Source of the DNA: Dyadobacter jejuensis | Lineage (GTDB): Bacteria > Bacteroidota > Bacteroidia > Cytophagales > Spirosomataceae | Assembly (NCBI RefSeq): GCF_003149085.1 | Contig: NZ_QGDT01000018.1 | Span: forward strand, 1-64,000 | Length of the DNA stretch: 64,000 nt | Reading direction: 5' to 3' | In this document: positions 51,681-59,786 of the stretch, piece by piece | Layout of the letters: every line of letters begins with the position of its first letter | How positions within the stretch are numbered: position 1 is the first letter of the stretch | Program-made: the position numbers and the translations under genes | The notes under the pieces: generated by a model | Databases searched by the model: none | What the model was told of the DNA's origin: nothing | The model's input: the letters and a program-made list of their open reading frames with translations, nothing else

Positions 51681-52796
51681 ATGACCGCTTCAACGTTAAC
51701 AGAAACCTTAGTTTTTGAATTAATAACCCCAACTACCGACCCCAGACCCATTTTTATTTCTGGGGCATTTTGCAAATGGCTTCCCGACGTAGAGGATTTC
51801 CGAATGACAGAAACCAGCCCTGGCCATTATACCCTTCGATTTCCAGAATCCACCCCCCTGACTTTCCCTCTGGAATATAAATATACCCGAGGAGGCTGGG
51901 ACCAGGTAGAGCTCGATAGATACGGACAGGAGCACCCCAACCGCGTCGTATACAGCGAAACCGACCTGGTTCAGGACAAAATTACCCGCTGGCGAAGGAA
52001 TATGAAGGTCATAGAGGACCGGAGCCCTATCATTGAAGTATTGTCTGAGGAGTTTTATATCCCTCAATTGGACAAAAATCGGCGGATTCACGTCTTACTT
52101 CCTTACAATTATTACGAACAACCCGATAGGCATTACCCCGTGCTCTACATGACCGACGCCCAAAATCTGTTCGGTGATGGGTCGCCCTATGAAAACTGGA
52201 GGATAGACCAAGAGCTCACCAAATTGGCCGCCGAGGATAAATCCAACGTCATCATCGTGGCGGTCGACCATGCCGATGAAGAGGATCGTTTTCAAGAAAT
52301 ATCTCCTTACGACACCCCAAAAATGGGAAAAGGCCAAGGCGCCCTATACCTTAAATTTATAACGGATACCCTCAAGCCACAAATTGACCGACAATACCGA
52401 ACACTATCCGATAGGCTTCATACCGGAATGGGAGGTAGCTCGGTAGGTGGCCTGCTGACCATCTATGCAGCCTTGATGTACCCGCATGTGTTTGGCCGAC
52501 TCATGATTTTTTCTCCTTCTCTATGGATATCCCGACGGATTTACTTCGATGCCATCCATTTCTTCGAACCCTTTGAGATGAAAATCTATTTGTACGGCGG
52601 AGGTAAAGAAGGGCAGGTTTCGGACCATGGTAATATGATCCCAAACATAGAAAAGTTAAAACAAACACTGATTAACCAAGGATTTGGCTACTCCCGAGTA
52701 GAAATAAAGACAGAAATAGACCCTCTTGGAAAACACGCTCAGGGCCGCTGGGGCCAAGAGTTTCCAAAAGCACTCGACTGGCTCTACAATGGTTAG
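51681..52796 (+). CDS. Esterase of the EsD/Fes family with N-terminal starch-binding-like domain
   Basis: 371 residues, no signal peptide. Residues 1-110 form a carbohydrate-binding-module-20-like or E-set-like beta domain (IFISGAFCKWLPDVEDFRMT, GHYTLRFP, FPLEYKYTRGGWDQVELDRY). Residues 125-370 form an alpha/beta hydrolase (RRIHVLLPYNYYEQPDRHYP VLYMTDAQNLFG in parts), with the nucleophile elbow GGSSVGG near 251 and a PSLWISRRIYFD strand. It probably hydrolyses an ester such as acetyl, feruloyl or siderophore ester. The substrate is unknown. It is the last gene of fmt-folA-esterase. Confidence 0.8.
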   Translation: MTASTLTETLVFELITPTTDPRPIFISGAFCKWLPDVEDFRMTETSPGHYTLRFPESTPLTFPLEYKYTRGGWDQVELDRYGQEHPNRVVYSETDLVQDKITRWRRNMKVIEDRSPIIEVLSEEFYIPQLDKNRRIHVLLPYNYYEQPDRHYPVLYMTDAQNLFGDGSPYENWRIDQELTKLAAEDKSNVIIVAVDHADEEDRFQEISPYDTPKMGKGQGALYLKFITDTLKPQIDRQYRTLSDRLHTGMGGSSVGGLLTIYAALMYPHVFGRLMIFSPSLWISRRIYFDAIHFFEPFEMKIYLYGGGKEGQVSDHGNMIPNIEKLKQTLINQGFGYSRVEIKTEIDPLGKHAQGRWGQEFPKALDWLYNG

Positions 52797-52801
52797 CCCA
52801 T

Positions 52802-52849
52802 AAAAAAACGCCCGTCAGAAACCAATGCTCTGACAGGCGTTTTTTTTTA
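52802..52849. terminator. Bidirectional terminator between the esterase and hslU
   Basis: Stem AAACGCC-GTCAGA with TCTGAC-GGCGTTT (one mismatch), 11-base loop, and A- and T-runs on both sides. It ends the rightward esterase gene and the leftward hslU gene, which converge here. Confidence 0.9.
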
Positions 52850-52857
52850 TTAGTTCA

Positions 52858-54258
52858 TTACAAAATAAACTGACTCAAGTCTCGGTTTTTGACCAGATGA
52901 GACAATTTCTCCTGGACCATTTCAGAGGTAATGACGATCTGGGAATCGGCCCCAATCACGTCGGGGACATCGAACATCAGGTCGTTAAGCAAATGACTCA
53001 TCACAGTCTGAAGCCTTCTGGCCCCAATGTTCTCCACCTCGCTATTCACCTCGAAGGCTATTTTCGCGATTTCGCGAATGGCCTGCTCTTCAAAGTGAAG
53101 TTCTACCCCCTCCGACTCCAGCATCGCTACGTACTGTTTGGTTAGGGCATTTTTTGGTGCCTGTAATATTTTATAAAAATCGCCTTCCGTAAGGCTATTC
53201 AACTCCACCCGGATGGGGAATCGTCCTTGAAGCTCTGGAATAAGGTCGGACGGCTTGGCTACATGAAAGGCCCCAGCGGCGATAAATAAGATATGATCGG
53301 TATGTATCACTCCGTGCTTCGTATTCACGGCACTCCCCTCCACGATGGGGAGTAAGTCGCGCTGCACGCCTTCCCTACTCACATCGGGACCGCTCCCTCC
53401 AGAGGCGCGGCTAGAGGCAACCTTGTCGATCTCATCTATAAAAATTATCCCTAGGTTTTCGGCCTTTTGAATGGCTTCGATTTTCACCTCATCCATATCG
53501 ATAAGCTTAGAAGCCTCCTCATCCAATAATAACTTTTTGGCCTCCAGTACCGTCACCTTCCGTTTCTTACCACGGCGAGGAACCATATTTCCGATCATCT
53601 CCTGAATATTCATCATCGAGACATCGTCGATCCCCCCACCGATCATGCCCACGTTAGGCGCCTGATTCTGCTGTACTTCGATCTCAATCTTCCGATCGTC
53701 CAAATCGCCATTACGGATCTTTTCCCGGAAACGCTCCCTGGTCCGTTGATTGAGCTCGGTGTCGTCTTCAGGGACCGACTGGTCGTCGGAGGTATTGGTG
53801 GAAGCGTTGGAAGTATAGCTGGCTCCACGAACGGGGGGAATTAAGGCATCCAAAATAATGTCCTCAACGGCCTGCTCCGCCTTTATCTTCACCTGCTCCT
53901 TCTTATCCTGTTTCACCATCCCGACGGCCTGCTCTACCAGGTCCCTTACCATACTTTCTACATCCCTACCCACATAGCCCACTTCTGTAAACTTAGAAGC
54001 TTCTACCTTCACGAAGGGCGCATTGGCCACCTTAGCCAGTCGACGGGCAATCTCCGTCTTACCCACTCCGGTGGCACCGATCATCAGGATATTATTAGGT
54101 ATGATTTCATTTTGGATATCCACTGGACTATTCATACGCCTCCAACGGTTGCGCAGGGCAATGGCTACATTTCGTTTGGCGTCATTTTGTCCGATAATAT
54201 ATTGATCTAATTCAAAAACTATCTGACGCGGAGTCAATCGGTTTAAGTGTTCATTCAT
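52858..54258 (-). CDS. hslU: ATP-dependent protease ATPase subunit HslU
   Basis: 466 residues from the ATG at 54258 (MNEHLNRLTPRQIVFELDQY); a TTG five codons upstream is less likely. AAA+ unfoldase: Walker A MIGATGVGKTEIARRLAKV near 55, the pore motif region KVEASKFTEVGYVGRDVESM near 80, an I-domain with a long insertion at about 110-225, Walker B LGIIFIDEIDKVASS near 265, sensor 2 NIGARRLQTVM near 410, and the C-terminal tail ending RDLSQFIL. It unfolds substrates for HslV. hslV is not adjacent in this window. Confidence 0.95.
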   Translation of the reverse strand: MNEHLNRLTPRQIVFELDQYIIGQNDAKRNVAIALRNRWRRMNSPVDIQNEIIPNNILMIGATGVGKTEIARRLAKVANAPFVKVEASKFTEVGYVGRDVESMVRDLVEQAVGMVKQDKKEQVKIKAEQAVEDIILDALIPPVRGASYTSNASTNTSDDQSVPEDDTELNQRTRERFREKIRNGDLDDRKIEIEVQQNQAPNVGMIGGGIDDVSMMNIQEMIGNMVPRRGKKRKVTVLEAKKLLLDEEASKLIDMDEVKIEAIQKAENLGIIFIDEIDKVASSRASGGSGPDVSREGVQRDLLPIVEGSAVNTKHGVIHTDHILFIAAGAFHVAKPSDLIPELQGRFPIRVELNSLTEGDFYKILQAPKNALTKQYVAMLESEGVELHFEEQAIREIAKIAFEVNSEVENIGARRLQTVMSHLLNDLMFDVPDVIGADSQIVITSEMVQEKLSHLVKNRDLSQFIL

Positions 54259-54476
54259 GTTCGACGATATCAATTCTAAATATATGTATTTAATTTCAGA
54301 ATGTTAGCAGACAAATAAGCCTTTTCATTCTTTTGAGTTCTTGCCACCATTAGGTAACCAAAATAACCATGCCTTGCCATAATGGCAGAAAAAAATCGAA
54401 ATGTTGTGGGGTTAAAACCAAATTATTCAATTTAAAATCATACATTTGCCATTGATTGCTAAACCGATTTTCCTTA

Positions 54477-56759
54477 ATGAAAACACCCTTAATACTCTCT
54501 ATTCTATGGCTATGCAGCCTTTCGGCTATGAGCCAACCCGCTTACAATCCCACCGACCCGGTGGCCATGGTAAACCCGTTGATGGGCACCCAATCGAAAC
54601 CAAGTCTCTCGACAGGCAACACCTATCCCGCCATTGCCCTGCCCTGGGGGATGAACTTCTGGATGCCTCAAACTGGCAAAATGGGAGATGGCTGGAGCTA
54701 TACCTATCAGTCCGACAAGATCAGGGGCTTTAAACAGACCCACCAACCTAGCCCATGGATTAACGACTATGGCCAGTTTTCGGTACTTCCCATGACCGGA
54801 TCTATCAAAATCGGCGAAGAGGAAAGAGCCAGCTGGTTTTCACATAAAGCCGAAATAGCCCAGCCGCATTATTATAAGGTATACCTGGCCGATTATGACG
54901 TGACTACCGAGATAGCACCTACCGAGAGGGCCGCTCAGTTTCGTTTTACGTTTCCGAAAACCGACAGTGCCTATGTTCTCGTAGATGCCTTTGACAAGGG
55001 GTCTTATGTCAAAATTATCCCATCCGAAAATAAAATTATAGGCTATACCACCAAAAACAGCGGTGGAGTACCCGCCAATTTTAAAAATTACTTCGTCTTA
55101 CAATTCGACAAAGCGTTCGAATTTAAGTCTGTTTTTCATGGAAAGACCCTTGCCAAGGATACCCTAGAGATAAAAACGGGGCACGCCGGAGCCGTAATAG
55201 GTTTCAAAACTAAGAAAGGCGAAAAAGTGGGAATGAAGGTCGCATCTTCATTCATTAGCCCCCAACAGGCGCAGCTGAACTTAGACAGAGAGGTAGGCAA
55301 GGATAGCTTCGACCATACCATGGAGCAAGGCCGCAAAATCTGGAACAAAGAACTTTCGCGCATACAGGTAGAAGGCGAAAACATCGACCAAATACGTACC
55401 TTTTACTCCTGTCTTTATCGGGTACTCTTGTTTCCTAGGAAGTTCTACGAATATGATGCTGACAATAAAATAGTACATTATAGCCCCTATAATGGAGAAG
55501 TTCGGCCTGGATATATGTTTACCGACAATGGCTTTTGGGATACCTTCAGAGCGGTATTCCCTTACTTTACCCTGATGTACCCGACCCTTAATGGACAGAT
55601 CATGCAGGGACTTGCCAATGCTTATGACGAAAGTGGCTATCTACCCGAATGGGCCAGCCCAGGGCATAGAGACTGTATGATAGGCTCCAACTCCGCTTCG
55701 CTCATCGCCGACTCCTATGTAAAGGGGATTCGGGGGTATGATATCGAGAAACTATATGAAGCAGTCATAAAGAGTACAGAGAATGCAGGCCCTGTAAGCT
55801 CAGTAGGCCGCTTTGGACATGAATATTATAATGACCTGGGCTATGTTCCTTACGATGTAAAGATCAATGAAAACGCGGCCCGAACCCTCGAATATGCCTA
55901 TGCCGATTTTTGTATTAGCCAGCTTGCCAAAGAGCTAAACAAGCCTCAGGCCGAAATAGACCTGTACCTCAAGCGTAGCCAAAATTACAAGAACCTTTTC
56001 GATCCGGAGACTAAATGGATGAGAGGAAAAAACCAGAATGGCCAGTTTCAGAAGCCTTTTAATCCTTACAAATGGGGCGATGCATTTACGGAAGGTAACA
56101 GCATGCATTACACTTGGTCGGTATTTCAGGATATCGATGGACTAGTGAACCTGATGGGCGGAAGAGACGCCTTCGTTCAAAAGCTCGACACGGTGTTTAG
56201 CTCACCTCCCATCTTTGAGGACAGCTATTATGGATTTCCGATACACGAGATTAGGGAAATGCAGATTATGAATATGGGTCAATACGCCCATGGCAACCAG
56301 CCGATCCAACATATGATATACCTGTACAACTATGCCGGAGCGCCTCAAAAGACGCAATACTGGCTGCGCGAAGTCATGAACCGCATGTACCAGCCCACCC
56401 CCGACGGCTATTGTGGCGATGAGGATAACGGCCAAACATCGGCATGGTATGTATTTTCTTCCCTGGGCTTTTATCCGGTAACTCCAGGCACTACCCAATA
56501 TGTGCTCGGGTCTCCCCTTTTCAAGAAAGCCACGCTTACCCTTGAAAATGGCAAAAAGTTTGTAGTAGAAAGCCCTAGCACCAGCAAGACGAATAAATAT
56601 ATCCGGGAGGTTAGCATGAATGGAAAAAAGCAGTCTCGCACCTATATAGACCATCAGGACATCATGAAAGGAGGAAAGCTAAAAATAGACCTCCAGGAGC
56701 AGCCCAACTCGGGTTGGGGAACCAAGCCGGAAGACACTCCGTTTTCAATGAGCAAATAA
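54477..56759 (+). CDS. Glycoside hydrolase family 92 (alpha-mannosidase family) with Gln in place of the usual acid Glu
   Basis: 760 residues from the ATG at 54477, with a signal peptide (LILSILWLCSLSAMSQ). The GH92 core is complete: VNPLMGTQSKPSLSTGNTYP, DNGFWDTFRAVFPYFTLMYP, SASLIADSYVKGIRGYDIEK and GDEDNGQTSAWYVFSSLGFY. The motif that normally reads HGNEPSHH is HGNQPIQH here: Gln at residue 608 (codon 56298-56300) replaces the Glu assigned as catalytic acid in characterised alpha-mannosidases. The same replacement is known to me in a bacterial GH92 that cleaves mannose-1-phospho-6-mannose, where the phosphate leaving group needs no acid. It heads an operon with a sugar dehydrogenase and cytochrome c. 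Confidence 0.92.
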   Translation: MKTPLILSILWLCSLSAMSQPAYNPTDPVAMVNPLMGTQSKPSLSTGNTYPAIALPWGMNFWMPQTGKMGDGWSYTYQSDKIRGFKQTHQPSPWINDYGQFSVLPMTGSIKIGEEERASWFSHKAEIAQPHYYKVYLADYDVTTEIAPTERAAQFRFTFPKTDSAYVLVDAFDKGSYVKIIPSENKIIGYTTKNSGGVPANFKNYFVLQFDKAFEFKSVFHGKTLAKDTLEIKTGHAGAVIGFKTKKGEKVGMKVASSFISPQQAQLNLDREVGKDSFDHTMEQGRKIWNKELSRIQVEGENIDQIRTFYSCLYRVLLFPRKFYEYDADNKIVHYSPYNGEVRPGYMFTDNGFWDTFRAVFPYFTLMYPTLNGQIMQGLANAYDESGYLPEWASPGHRDCMIGSNSASLIADSYVKGIRGYDIEKLYEAVIKSTENAGPVSSVGRFGHEYYNDLGYVPYDVKINENAARTLEYAYADFCISQLAKELNKPQAEIDLYLKRSQNYKNLFDPETKWMRGKNQNGQFQKPFNPYKWGDAFTEGNSMHYTWSVFQDIDGLVNLMGGRDAFVQKLDTVFSSPPIFEDSYYGFPIHEIREMQIMNMGQYAHGNQPIQHMIYLYNYAGAPQKTQYWLREVMNRMYQPTPDGYCGDEDNGQTSAWYVFSSLGFYPVTPGTTQYVLGSPLFKKATLTLENGKKFVVESPSTSKTNKYIREVSMNGKKQSRTYIDHQDIMKGGKLKIDLQEQPNSGWGTKPEDTPFSMSK

Positions 56760-56782
56760 GTCTCACTACTACTCGATACAGC

Positions 56783-57961
56783 ATGAAGATGAATTCTAAT
56801 ACGAATGTATGGCGCAGGTCTTTAGGCCAAGGACTGGCGGCTATCACGGTAAGTCTAGGGCTCGCCAGCTTTCAAAATATAGATACGGCAGCAGCTAGCG
56901 AAAAATCTATTGAGGAACGCTATCAGGTCGATACCGTTGCCACGGGCTTAACCATGCCCTGGGCCTCGGCCCTGCTTCCCAACGGCGACCTCTTGGTAAC
57001 AGAAAGAGTGGGTAAGCTGCGCCTAGTTAAAAATGGGGTTCTCGATCCTCAGGAAATCACCGGCCTTCCCGAAATTCTTTACAAGGGGCAAGGTGGGTTA
57101 CTGGATATCAACTTGCACCCCGACTACGCCAAAAATGGTTGGATATACCTGAGCTACTCCTCGCCTAAGAAAGCCGGAGAACCTGGCGACGACGCTGGCG
57201 CCAACACCGCCTTGCTCCGTGCCAAACTAAAGGGCCATGCCTTGGTGGAGGTTCAACATTTGTTTAAGGCCCTCCCCAATGTGAAGTCCAACCCACACTA
57301 TGGTGGGCGCATCGTCTTCGATGGCAAGGGATATGTTTTCCTTTCATTGGGTGAAAGAGGCCAAAAGGAGAAGGCACAGGATCTGAGTAAAGACCAGGGA
57401 AAAATCGTTCGCTTGCATGACAATGGTAAAATCCCTACCGACAACCCATTTGTAAAAACCAAAAATGCGGACCCGGCTATCTGGACCTATGGACACAGAA
57501 ACCCCCAAGGGCTTATCTATAATAAGAAAACCGGCGTACTCTGGGAACATGAACACGGCCCACAGGGAGGTGATGAACTTAATATCATCGAAAAAGGGAA
57601 TAATTATGGCTGGCCGGTGATTACCTATGGCATCGACTACGACAATAGTATCATCTCCGAAGATACCGTCAAAGCAGGTATGGAGCAGCCCATTACGTTC
57701 TGGAGGCCGTCTATCGCCCCATGCGGAATGACCCTGGTCGACAACTCCAAATTTGAAGACTGGAATGGTGATTTGCTCGTAGGGTCTTTGAAATTCTGGT
57801 ATTTGCAGCATCTGACTTTAGAGGGCAACAAAGTTACCAAACGGGAAGTTATTTTCGAGAAACTTGGCCGTGTTCGAGATGTACGCCAAGGTCATGATGG
57901 CAACATCTACGTTGTGCTAGAAAATTCTGGTAAAGTGGTACGTATTAGCCCCAAAAACTAA
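56783..57961 (+). CDS. PQQ-dependent sugar dehydrogenase (soluble aldose type)
   Basis: About 392 residues from the ATG at 56783, with a short export signal (LGQGLAAITVSLGLASFQN). A six-bladed propeller of the glucose/sorbosone dehydrogenase family: VATGLTMPWASALLPNGDLL, VTERVGKLRLV, GQGGLLDINLHPDYAKNGWI YLSYSS (in parts), YGGRIVFDGKGYVFLSLGER, IWTYGHRNPQGLIYNKKTGV and EHGPQGGDELNIIEKGNNYG W. It oxidises aldoses to lactones in the periplasm. It starts 23 bases after GH92 and is followed by a cytochrome c, its likely electron acceptor. PQQ-synthesis genes are not in the window. Confidence 0.92.
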   Translation: MKMNSNTNVWRRSLGQGLAAITVSLGLASFQNIDTAAASEKSIEERYQVDTVATGLTMPWASALLPNGDLLVTERVGKLRLVKNGVLDPQEITGLPEILYKGQGGLLDINLHPDYAKNGWIYLSYSSPKKAGEPGDDAGANTALLRAKLKGHALVEVQHLFKALPNVKSNPHYGGRIVFDGKGYVFLSLGERGQKEKAQDLSKDQGKIVRLHDNGKIPTDNPFVKTKNADPAIWTYGHRNPQGLIYNKKTGVLWEHEHGPQGGDELNIIEKGNNYGWPVITYGIDYDNSIISEDTVKAGMEQPITFWRPSIAPCGMTLVDNSKFEDWNGDLLVGSLKFWYLQHLTLEGNKVTKREVIFEKLGRVRDVRQGHDGNIYVVLENSGKVVRISPKN

Positions 57962-57967
57962 GCATTC

Positions 57968-58375
57968 ATGAAAATCATTTTAAGCCTCGTTATAGCGAGT
58001 CTGATAGGGTCCAATGTTTTTCTAAAATCGAGCGATGAGCTTGAAAAGAGCATAGCCCGGGGTAAAATGGTGTATTCCGAAAACTGTATCTCCTGCCATA
58101 TGGGGACCGGAGAAGGTGTTACAGGCACCTTCCCTCCCCTAGCCCAGTCCGACTATCTGATCGAACAGCAAGAGGAGTCCATCAGGGCCATCAAATATGG
58201 CCTGATCGGCAAGATAACTGTCAACGGAGTACCTTACGACAATATGATGCCCAGTCCAGGGCTCGACGACGAAGAAATAGCGGATGTGATGAACTACATC
58301 CTGAACACCTGGGATTATAAGTCGGACCAACCGATGATCACGGCCCAGCAGGTAAAATTAGTTAAAGAGGAATAA
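57968..58375 (+). CDS. Periplasmic class I cytochrome c
   Basis: 135 residues. A signal peptide (LSLVIASLIGSNVFLKS) is followed by a single heme-binding motif CISCH near residue 39 (NCISCHMGTGEG), with a later Met in NMMPSPGLDDEEIADVMNYI as the sixth ligand. It is probably the electron acceptor for the sugar dehydrogenase 6 bases upstream, passing electrons on to the respiratory chain. Complete and last in the operon. The repeat region begins right after its stop. Confidence 0.93.
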   Translation: MKIILSLVIASLIGSNVFLKSSDELEKSIARGKMVYSENCISCHMGTGEGVTGTFPPLAQSDYLIEQQEESIRAIKYGLIGKITVNGVPYDNMMPSPGLDDEEIADVMNYILNTWDYKSDQPMITAQQVKLVKEE

Positions 58376-58426
58376 TAGGGGTTGGGGATTAGGTTTTAGG
58401 TGTTAGGCGTTAGGACTGCGAAACTT

Positions 58427-58680
58427 TTGATTGGTAAGGGGCTGTAGGCAATATGCAATAGGCTGTATGCACGCGTTTTTTTACCACGCGGCGGCCACCT
58501 TTAACCGCACAGCCTCCGCACCTAATCCCTAACCCCTATCACCTTTCATCTATCGTCTATCCCCTAAATACCTAATACCTAGATAGCCCTTCGACAGGTA
58601 CAATTACGCTCCACGTGACCAATGTGACTCGCTATTTTTAACGTCAATTATATTGTTTTTTATGAAACAAAATTAGCCCA
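58427..58680. repeat. Repeat unit, copy 1 (shorter, diverged)
   Basis: Begins TTGATTGGTAAGGGGCTGTA, then a CGCGGCGGCCACCTTTAACC word, CCGCACAGCCTCCGCACC, CCCTAA-type low-complexity, and a core with CTTCGACAGGTACAATTACG ... CAATGTGACTCGCTATTTTT. It lacks the second half (CCCTCTGGCTGACATAGCCA ...) found in the other two copies, and ends at a segment carrying the REP-like hairpin at 58716-58728. Confidence 0.75.
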
Positions 58681-58715
58681 CCGTATGAGCGGCAACATTC
58701 ACCATTTAATATGCC

Positions 58716-58728
58716 GCTCCTACGGAGC
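58716..58728. repeat. REP-like hairpin GCTCCTACGGAGC
   Basis: Thirteen-base palindromic hairpin between copies 1 and 2 of the repeat unit. Related hairpins GCACCTACGGTGC and GCACCTTCGGTGC occur at 59477 and 59531, defining a GCnCCTnCGGnGC family. Confidence 0.6.
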
Positions 58729-58758
58729 TCAAATTTTGTAATTGCCATATTGTTTCTA

Positions 58759-59101
58759 TTGATTGGTAAGGGGCTGTAGGCAATAGGCTGTATGCGCGCG
58801 TTTTTTTTACCACGCGGCCGCATTTAACCGCACAGCCTCCGCACCTAATCCCTAACCCCTATCATCTATCCCCTAAATACCTAGATAGCCCTTCGACAGG
58901 CACAATTACGCTCTACGTGACCAATGTGACTCGCTATTTTTAACGTCAATTATATTGTTTTTTATGAAATAAAATTGGCCCTCTGGCTGACATAGCCATA
59001 GGCTTTCGATACTGATCAAATGTAACGCACTAATCCCTAAATCCTAATAGCTATTACCTATCTGCTTGCGTTACTTTTATCCGCGCGGCGGCCGCCTTTA
59101 A
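58759..59101. repeat. Repeat unit, copy 2 (complete)
   Basis: Opens like copy 1 (TTGATTGGTAAGGGGCTGTA) and continues through the core to a second half (CCCTCTGGCTGACATAGCCA, CTGCTTGCGTTACTTTTATC) ending in the GCGCGGCGGCCGCCTTTA word. Its last 274 bases (58828-59101) are repeated almost without change, directly next to it, as copy 3. Confidence 0.8.
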
Positions 59102-59375
59102 CCGCACAGCCTCCGCACCTAATCCCTAACCCCTATCATCTTTCCCCTAAATACCTAGATAGCCCTTCGACAGGCACAATCACGCTCTGCGTGACCAATG
59201 TGACTCGCTATTTTTAACGTCAATTATATTGTTTTTTTGAAATAAAATTGGCCCTCTGGCTGACATAGCCATAGGCTTTCGATACTGATCAAATGTAACG
59301 CACTAATCCCTAAATCCTAATAGCTATTACCTATCTGCTTGCGTTACTTTTATCCGCGCGGCGGCCGCCTTTAAT
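59102..59375. repeat. Repeat unit, copy 3 (tandem, 274 bases)
   Basis: A tandem duplicate of 58828-59101, with few differences such as CACGCTCTGCGTGACC for TACGCTCTACGTGACC. Starts CCGCACAGCCTCCGCACC and ends GCGGCGGCCGCCTTTA. The near identity of copies 2 and 3 shows a recent duplication in this lineage. Confidence 0.85.
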
Positions 59376-59476
59376 ATTTTACTTTTAACAACTAAAAGTG
59401 CTTCAGGAGACCCTTTAACCGCTAAAATCGAACCCATAACAAGCTAACAGCCGCTGGCCAAATACCCCCATATGTC

Positions 59477-59543
59477 GCACCTACGGTGCTTAGGTGGTCG
59501 TTTTGTGTGTTGGTTTTCTATTAATATTCCGCACCTTCGGTGC
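59477..59543. repeat. Pair of REP-like hairpins
   Basis: GCACCTACGGTGC (59477-59489) and GCACCTTCGGTGC (59531-59543), spaced 54 bases apart start to start. Each forms a 5-bp stem with a 3-base loop. Same family as 58716-58728. Confidence 0.6.
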
Positions 59544-59786
59544 TTTTGGCAGCTCCTTTTCAAGCCAATGGACTTCAGACGCCAAAGGTAAAATGATACC
59601 GGCTTTAGGCTGTAAGCCAACGTCATTTAAACTTTTAACTGCGCGGCGGCCACCTTTAACCTTTAACCGCGCGGCGGCCGCATTTAACTTTTAACCGCAC
59701 GGCGCCCGTTGCACGGCGCCCACCTTTAAGCCCTAACAATCTAATACCTAACCCCTAAAAACCTAACAACCTAACACCTAACACCC

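Larger units (their letters stand above)
58376..59786. repeat. Gene-free nested repeat region bounded by inverted TTAGG/CCTAA-rich ends
   Basis: About 1.4 kb with no gene. The left end (58377-58415) is rich in TTAGG/GGGTT words (GGATTAGGTTTTAGG, GTGTTAGGCGTTAGG). The right end (about 59730-59790) is rich in the reverse words (CCTAACACCTAACACCCC), so the ends form a loose inverted pair. Inside are partial copies of a unit (58427-58680, 58759-59101, 59102-59375), six to eight copies of a GC-rich word near GCGCGGCGGCCGCCTTTAAC, and REP-like hairpins. It separates the cytochrome c gene from gluconokinase. Its right end runs into the gluconokinase stop. Confidence 0.75.

Noticed and set aside
54441..54448. 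TACATTTG as a promoter -7 box for the GH92 gene
   Set aside because: The box matches the consensus but no TTTG lies at the right distance upstream, so the match is not enough to call a promoter.
58376..59786. CRISPR array or tandem gene family
   Set aside because: The repeats are long, unequal and partly tandem, without regular short spacers or cas genes, and no frame is open across a unit.
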